Shown: positions 59,201 to 64,000 of the stretch, one piece after another
Layout of the letters: each line of letters opens with the position of its first letter
Position numbering within the stretch: the stretch's first letter is position 1
DNA from: Oncorhynchus masou masou
Lineage: Eukaryota > Chordata > Actinopteri > Salmoniformes > Salmonidae
Direction: 5' to 3'
DNA: 64,000 nt
Assembly: GCF_036934945.1 (NCBI RefSeq)
Contig: NW_027013544.1
Span: 117,501 to 181,500, forward strand
Made by a program: the position numbers and the translations under genes
The notes under the pieces: generated by a model
Told to the model about the DNA's origin: nothing
The model's input: the letters and a program-made list of their open reading frames with translations, nothing else
Database searches by the model: none

Positions 59201-62200
59201 GTAACCTGACTCATTATGTCTAGGGGTCCTAGCTACATGGTCTGTAACCTGACTCATTATGTCTAGGGGTCCTAGCTACATGTCTAGGGTCTGTAACCTG
59301 ACTCATTATGTCTAGGGTCCTAGCTACATGGTCTGTAACATGACTCATTATGTCTAGGGGTCCTACTACATGGTCTGTAACCTGACTCATTATGTCTAGG
59401 GTCCTAGCTACATGGTCTGTAACCTGACTCATTATGTCTAGGGGGTCCTAGCTACATGGTCTTTAAACTGACTCATTATGTCTAGGGTCCTAGCTACATG
59501 GTCTGTAACCTGACTCATTATGTCTAGGGGTCCTAGCTACATGGTCTGTAACCTGACTCATTATGTCTAGGGGTCCTAGCTACATGGTCTGTAACCTGAC
59601 TCATTATGTCTAGGGTCCTAGCTACATGGTCTGTAACCTGACTCATTATGTCTAGGGGTCCCTAGCTACATGGTCTGTAACCTGACTCATTATGTCTAGG
59701 GGTCCTAGCTACATGGTCTGTAAACTGACTCATTATGTCTAGGGTCCCTTAGCTAGGGTCAGCTACATGGTCTGTAACCTGACTCAATATGTCTAGGGGT
59801 CCTAGCTACATGGTCTGTAACATGACTCATTATGTCTAGGGGTCCTAGCTACATGGTCTGTAACCTGACTCATTATGTCTAGGGGTCCTAGCTACATGGT
59901 CTGTAACCTGACTCATTATGTCTAGGGGTCCTAGCTACATGGTCTGTAAGCTGACTCATTATGTCTAGGGGTCCTAGCTACATGGTCTGTAACCTGACTC
60001 ATTATGTCTAGGGTCCTAGCTACATGGTCTGTAACATGACTCATTATGTCTAGGGGTCCTAGCTACATGGTCTGTAACCTGACTCATTATGTCTAGGGGT
60101 CCTAGCTACATGGTCTGTAACCTGACTCATTATGTCTAGGGGTCCTAGCTACATGGTCTGTAAGCTGACTCATTATGTCTAGGGGTCCTAGCTACATGGT
60201 CTGTAACCTGACTCAATATGTCTAGGGTCCTAGCTACATGGTCTGTAACATGACTCATTATGTCTAGGGGTCCTAGCTACATGGTCTGTAACCTGACTCA
60301 TTATGTCTAGGGGTCCTAGCTACATGGTCTGTAAGCTGACTCATTATGTCTAGGGGTCCTAGCTACATGGTCTGTAACCTGACTCATTATGTCTAGGGGT
60401 TCTAGCTACATGGTCTGTAAGCTGACTCATTATGTCTAGGGGTCCTAGCTACATGGTCTGTAACCTGACTCATTATGTCTAGGGGTCCTAGCTACATGGT
60501 CTGTAACCTGACTCATTATGTCTAGGGGTCCTAGCTACATGGTCTGTAAGCTGACTCATTATGTCTAGGGGTCCTAGCTACATGGTCTGTAAACTGACTC
60601 ATTATGTCTAGGGGTCCTAGCTACATGGTCTGTAACCTGACTCAATATGTCTAGGGGTCCTAGCTACATGGTCTGTAACATGACTCATTATGTCTAGGGG
60701 TCCTAGCTACATGGTCTGTAACCTGACTCATTATGTCTAGGGGTCCTAGCTACATGGTCTGTAACCTGACTCATTATGTCTAGGGGTCCTAGCTACATGG
60801 TCTGTAAGCTGACTCATTATGTCTAGGGGTCCTAGCTACATGGTCTGTAACCTGACTCATTATGTCTAGGGGTCCTAGCTACATGGTCTGTAACATGACT
60901 CATTATGTCTAGGGGTCCTAGCTACATGGTCTGTAACCTGACTCATTATGTCTAGGGGTCCTAGCTACATGGTCTGTAAGCTGACTCATTATGTCTAGGG
61001 GTCCTAGCTACATGGTCTTTAAACTGACTCATTATGTCTAGGGGCCCTAGCTACATGGTCTGTAACCTGACTCATTATGTCTAGGGTCATGGTCTGTAAG
61101 CTGACTCATTATGTCTAGTCCTGCTACATGGTCTGTAACCTGACTCATTATGTCTAGGGGTCCTAGCTACATGGTCTGTAACCTGACTCATTATGTCTAG
61201 GGGTCCTAGCTACATGGTCTGTAAGCTGACTCATTATGTCTAGGGTCCTAGCTACATGGTCTGTAAACTGACTCATTATGTCTAGGGGTCCTAGCTACAT
61301 GGTCTGTAACCTGACTCATTATGTCTAGGGGTCCTAGCTACATGGTCTGTAACCTGACTCAATATGTCTAGGGTCCTAGCTACATGGTCTGTAACCTGAC
61401 TCATTATGTCTAGGGGTCCTAGCTACATGGTCTGTAACCTGACTCATTATGTCTAGGGGTCCTAGCTACATGGTCTGTAACCTGACTCATTATGTCTAGG
61501 GGTCCTAGCTACATGGTCTGTAACCTGACTCATTATGTCTAGGGGTCCTAGCTACATGGTCTGTAACCTGACTCATTATGTCTAGGGTCCTAGCTACATG
61601 GTCTGTAACATGACTCATTATGTCTAGGGTCCTAGCTACATGGTCTGTAACCTGACTCATTATGTCTAGGGTCCTAGCTACATGGTCTGTAAACTGACTC
61701 ATTATGTCTAGGGGCCCTTTAGCTGACTCATGGTCTGTAAGCTGACTCATTATGTCTAGGGGTCCTAGCTACATGGTCTGTAACCTGACTCATTATGTCT
61801 AGGGGTCCTAGCTACATGGTCTGTAACCTGACTCATTATGTCTAGGGGTCCTAGCTACATGGTCTGTAACCTGACTCATTATGTCTAGGTGTCCTAGCTA
61901 CATGGTCTGTAACCTGACTCATTATGTCTAGGGGCCCTAGCTACATGGTCTGTAAGCTGACTCATTATGTCTAGGGGTCCTAGCTACATGGTCTGTAACC
62001 TGACTCATTATGTCTAGGGTCCTAGCTACATGGTCTGTAACCTGACTCATTATGTTTAGGGGTCCTAGCTACATGGTCTGTAACCTGACTCATTATGTCT
62101 AGGGGTCCTAGCTACATGGTCTGTAACCTGAGTCATTATGTCTGGGGGTCTTAGCTACATGGTCTGTAACCTGACTCATTATGTCTAGGGGTCCTAGCTA

Positions 62201-64000
62201 CATGGTCTGTAACCTGACTCATTATGTCTAGGGGCCCTAGCTACATGGTCTGTAACCTGAGTCATTATGTCTAGGGGTCCTAGCTACATGGTCTGTATGC
62301 TGACTCATTATGTCTAGGGGGTCCTAGCTACATGGTCTGTAACCTGACTCATTATGTCTAGGGTCCTAGCTACATGGTCTGTATGCTGACTCATTATGTC
62401 TAGGGGTCCTAGCTACATGGTCTGTAACCTGACTCATTATGTCTAGGGGTCCTAGCTACATGGTCTGTAAGCTGACTCATTATGTCTAGGGTCCTAGCTA
62501 CATGGTCTGTAACCTGACTCATTATGTCTAGGGGTTCTAGCTACATGGTCTGTAAGCTGACTCATTATGTCTAGGGGTCCTAGCTACATGGTCTGTAAAC
62601 TGACTCATTATGTCTAGGGGTCCTAGCTACATGGTCTGTAACCTGACTCATTATGTCTAGGGGTCCTAGCTACATGGTCTGTAAGCTGACTCATTATGTC
62701 TAGGGGTCCTAGCTACATGGTCTGTAAACTGACTCATTATGTCTAGGGGTCCTAGCTACATGGTCTGTAACCTGACTCAATATGTCTAGGGTCCTAGCTA
62801 CATGGTCTGTAACATGACTCATTATGTCTAGGGGTCCTAGCTACATGGTCTGTAACCTGACTCATTATGTCTAGGGGTCCTAGCTACATGGTCTGTAACC
62901 TGACTCATTATGTCTAGGGGTCCTAGCTACATGGTCTGTAAGCTGACTCATTATGTCTAGGGGTCCTAGCTACATGGTCTGTAACCTGACTCATTATGTC
63001 TAGGGGTCCTAGCTACATGGTCTGTAACCTGACTCATTATGTCTAGGGGTCCTAGCTACATGGTCTGTAACCTGACTCATTATGTCTAGGGTCCTAGCTA
63101 CATGGTCTGTAACCTGACTCATTATGTCTAGGGGTCCTAGCTACATGGTCTTTAAACTGACTCATTATGACCCTAGCTACATGGTCTTTAAACATTATGT
63201 CTAGGGGCCCTAGCTACATGGTCTGTAAGCTGACTCATTATGTCTAGGGGTCCTAGCTACATGGTCTGTAACCTGACTCATTATGTCTAGGGTCCTAGCT
63301 ACATGGTCTGTAACCTGACTCATTATGTCTAGGGGTCCTAGCTACATGGTCTGTAACCTGACTCATTATGTCTAGGGGTCCTAGCTACATGGTCTGTAAC
63401 CTGAGTCATTATGTCTGGGGGTCCTAGCTACATGGTCTGTAACCTGACTCATTATGTCTAGGGGTCCTAGCTACATGGTCTGTAACCTGACTCATTATGT
63501 CTAGGGGCCCTAGCTACATGGTCTGTAACCTGAGTCATTATGTCTAGGGGTCCTAGCTACATGGTCTGTATGCTGACTCATTATGTCTAGGTGTCCTAGC
63601 TACATGGTCTGTAACCTGACTCATTATGTCTAGGGGTCCTAGCTACATGGTCTGTAACCTGAGTCATTATGTCTATGGGTCCTAGCTACATGGTCTGTAT
63701 GCTGACTCATTATGTCTAGGGGTCCTAGCTACATGGTCTGTAACCTGACTCATTATGTCTAGGGGTCCTAGCTACATGGTCTGTAAGCTGACTCATTATG
63801 TCTAGGGGTCCTAGCTACATGGTCTGTAACCTGACTCATTATGTCTAGGGGTTCTAGCTACATGGTCTGTAAGCTGACTCATTATGTCTAGGGGTCCTAG
63901 CTACATGGTCTGTAACCTGACTCATTATGTCTAGGGGTCCAGCTACATGGTCTGTAACCTGACTCATTATGTCTAGGGGTCCCTAGCTACATGGTCTGTA
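56229..64000 (-). repeat. Satellite array A, inverted, main block (about 180 copies)
   Basis: Unbroken 42-43-bp units to the window edge: CTAGGGGTCCTAGC, TACATGGTCTGTAAC, CTGACTCATTATGT. Each unit has a near-palindrome CTAGG-GGT-CCTAG and a TGACTCA or TGAGTCA heptamer. Variants lie mostly just before the heptamer (ACC, AAC, AGC, ACA, ATG) or in the G run. The variant order at about 57000-58640 recurs at about 61925-63600, offset about 4919 bp. Irregular, possibly low-quality units occur near 58740-58810, 59280, 59745, 61085-61120, 61715 and 63165-63200. Confidence 0.97.

Noticed and set aside
43785..64000. CRISPR array
   Set aside because: Units are contiguous with no unique spacers, and the host is a vertebrate; this is satellite DNA.

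Overview
This window looks like a salmonid fish genome (Oncorhynchus, Salmo, Salvelinus or a close relative). The evidence is: several Tc1-like elements of the families that litter salmonid DNA, a tRNA-derived SINE with the salmonid HpaI-type sequence, L2-type LINEs with the teleost 3' tail, very long CA/GT runs and many minisatellites. The species call is inference. The host genes are vertebrate inward-rectifier potassium channels. No bacterial, CRISPR, rRNA or functional tRNA features were seen.

Genes. Only two host genes are convincing, both on the minus strand. kcnj2 (Kir2.1) has an intact single-exon reading frame at 26774..25395. kcnj16 (Kir5.1-like) lies at 33101..31939 and is broken by a one-base frameshift near 32430. 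Both coding exons are preceded by good splice acceptors (27061/27062 and 33133/33134), as expected for Kir genes with non-coding first exons. A donor at 30860 next to a GC box and an inverted CCAAT box marks a likely kcnj2 promoter and first exon between the two genes. The order kcnj16 then kcnj2 on one strand matches the tetrapod KCNJ16-KCNJ2 cluster. In tetrapods the next gene beyond KCNJ2 is SOX9, across a regulatory desert, so the gene-free 1-25 kb here may be part of that desert (inference).

Layout. 1-25 kb: gene-free, with MITEs, Tc1 remnants and a dense series of minisatellites (units about 33, 14, 72, 32, 59, 29, 26 and 44 bp) and microsatellites. 25.4-33.1 kb: the two channel genes. 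33-43.8 kb: an antisense LINE 3' end, two Tc1-like elements with decayed transposases, a teleost interspersed repeat and a 1.3-1.7 kb segmental duplication carrying MITEs filled with telomere-like repeats. 43.8-64 kb: a satellite locus made of a 43-bp array (A), a LINE-like 3' segment, a 48-bp array (B), a 500-N assembly gap, the LINE-like segment again in inverse orientation, and array A in inverse orientation to the end of the window. A nearly full-length L2-type LINE (51849-56228) sits inside array A with a target-site duplication, and a truncated antisense copy sits inside array B.

Most long open frames in the window are by-products of repeats whose unit is a multiple of 3, or of frame-cycling units, and are not annotated as genes. 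I did not find a convincing new molecular system. The most interesting structures are the palindromic satellite locus around the gap, the 48-bp satellite that appears to derive from a LINE coding region, the long array of AP-1-like heptamers, and the divergent, frameshifted Kir5.1 gene.
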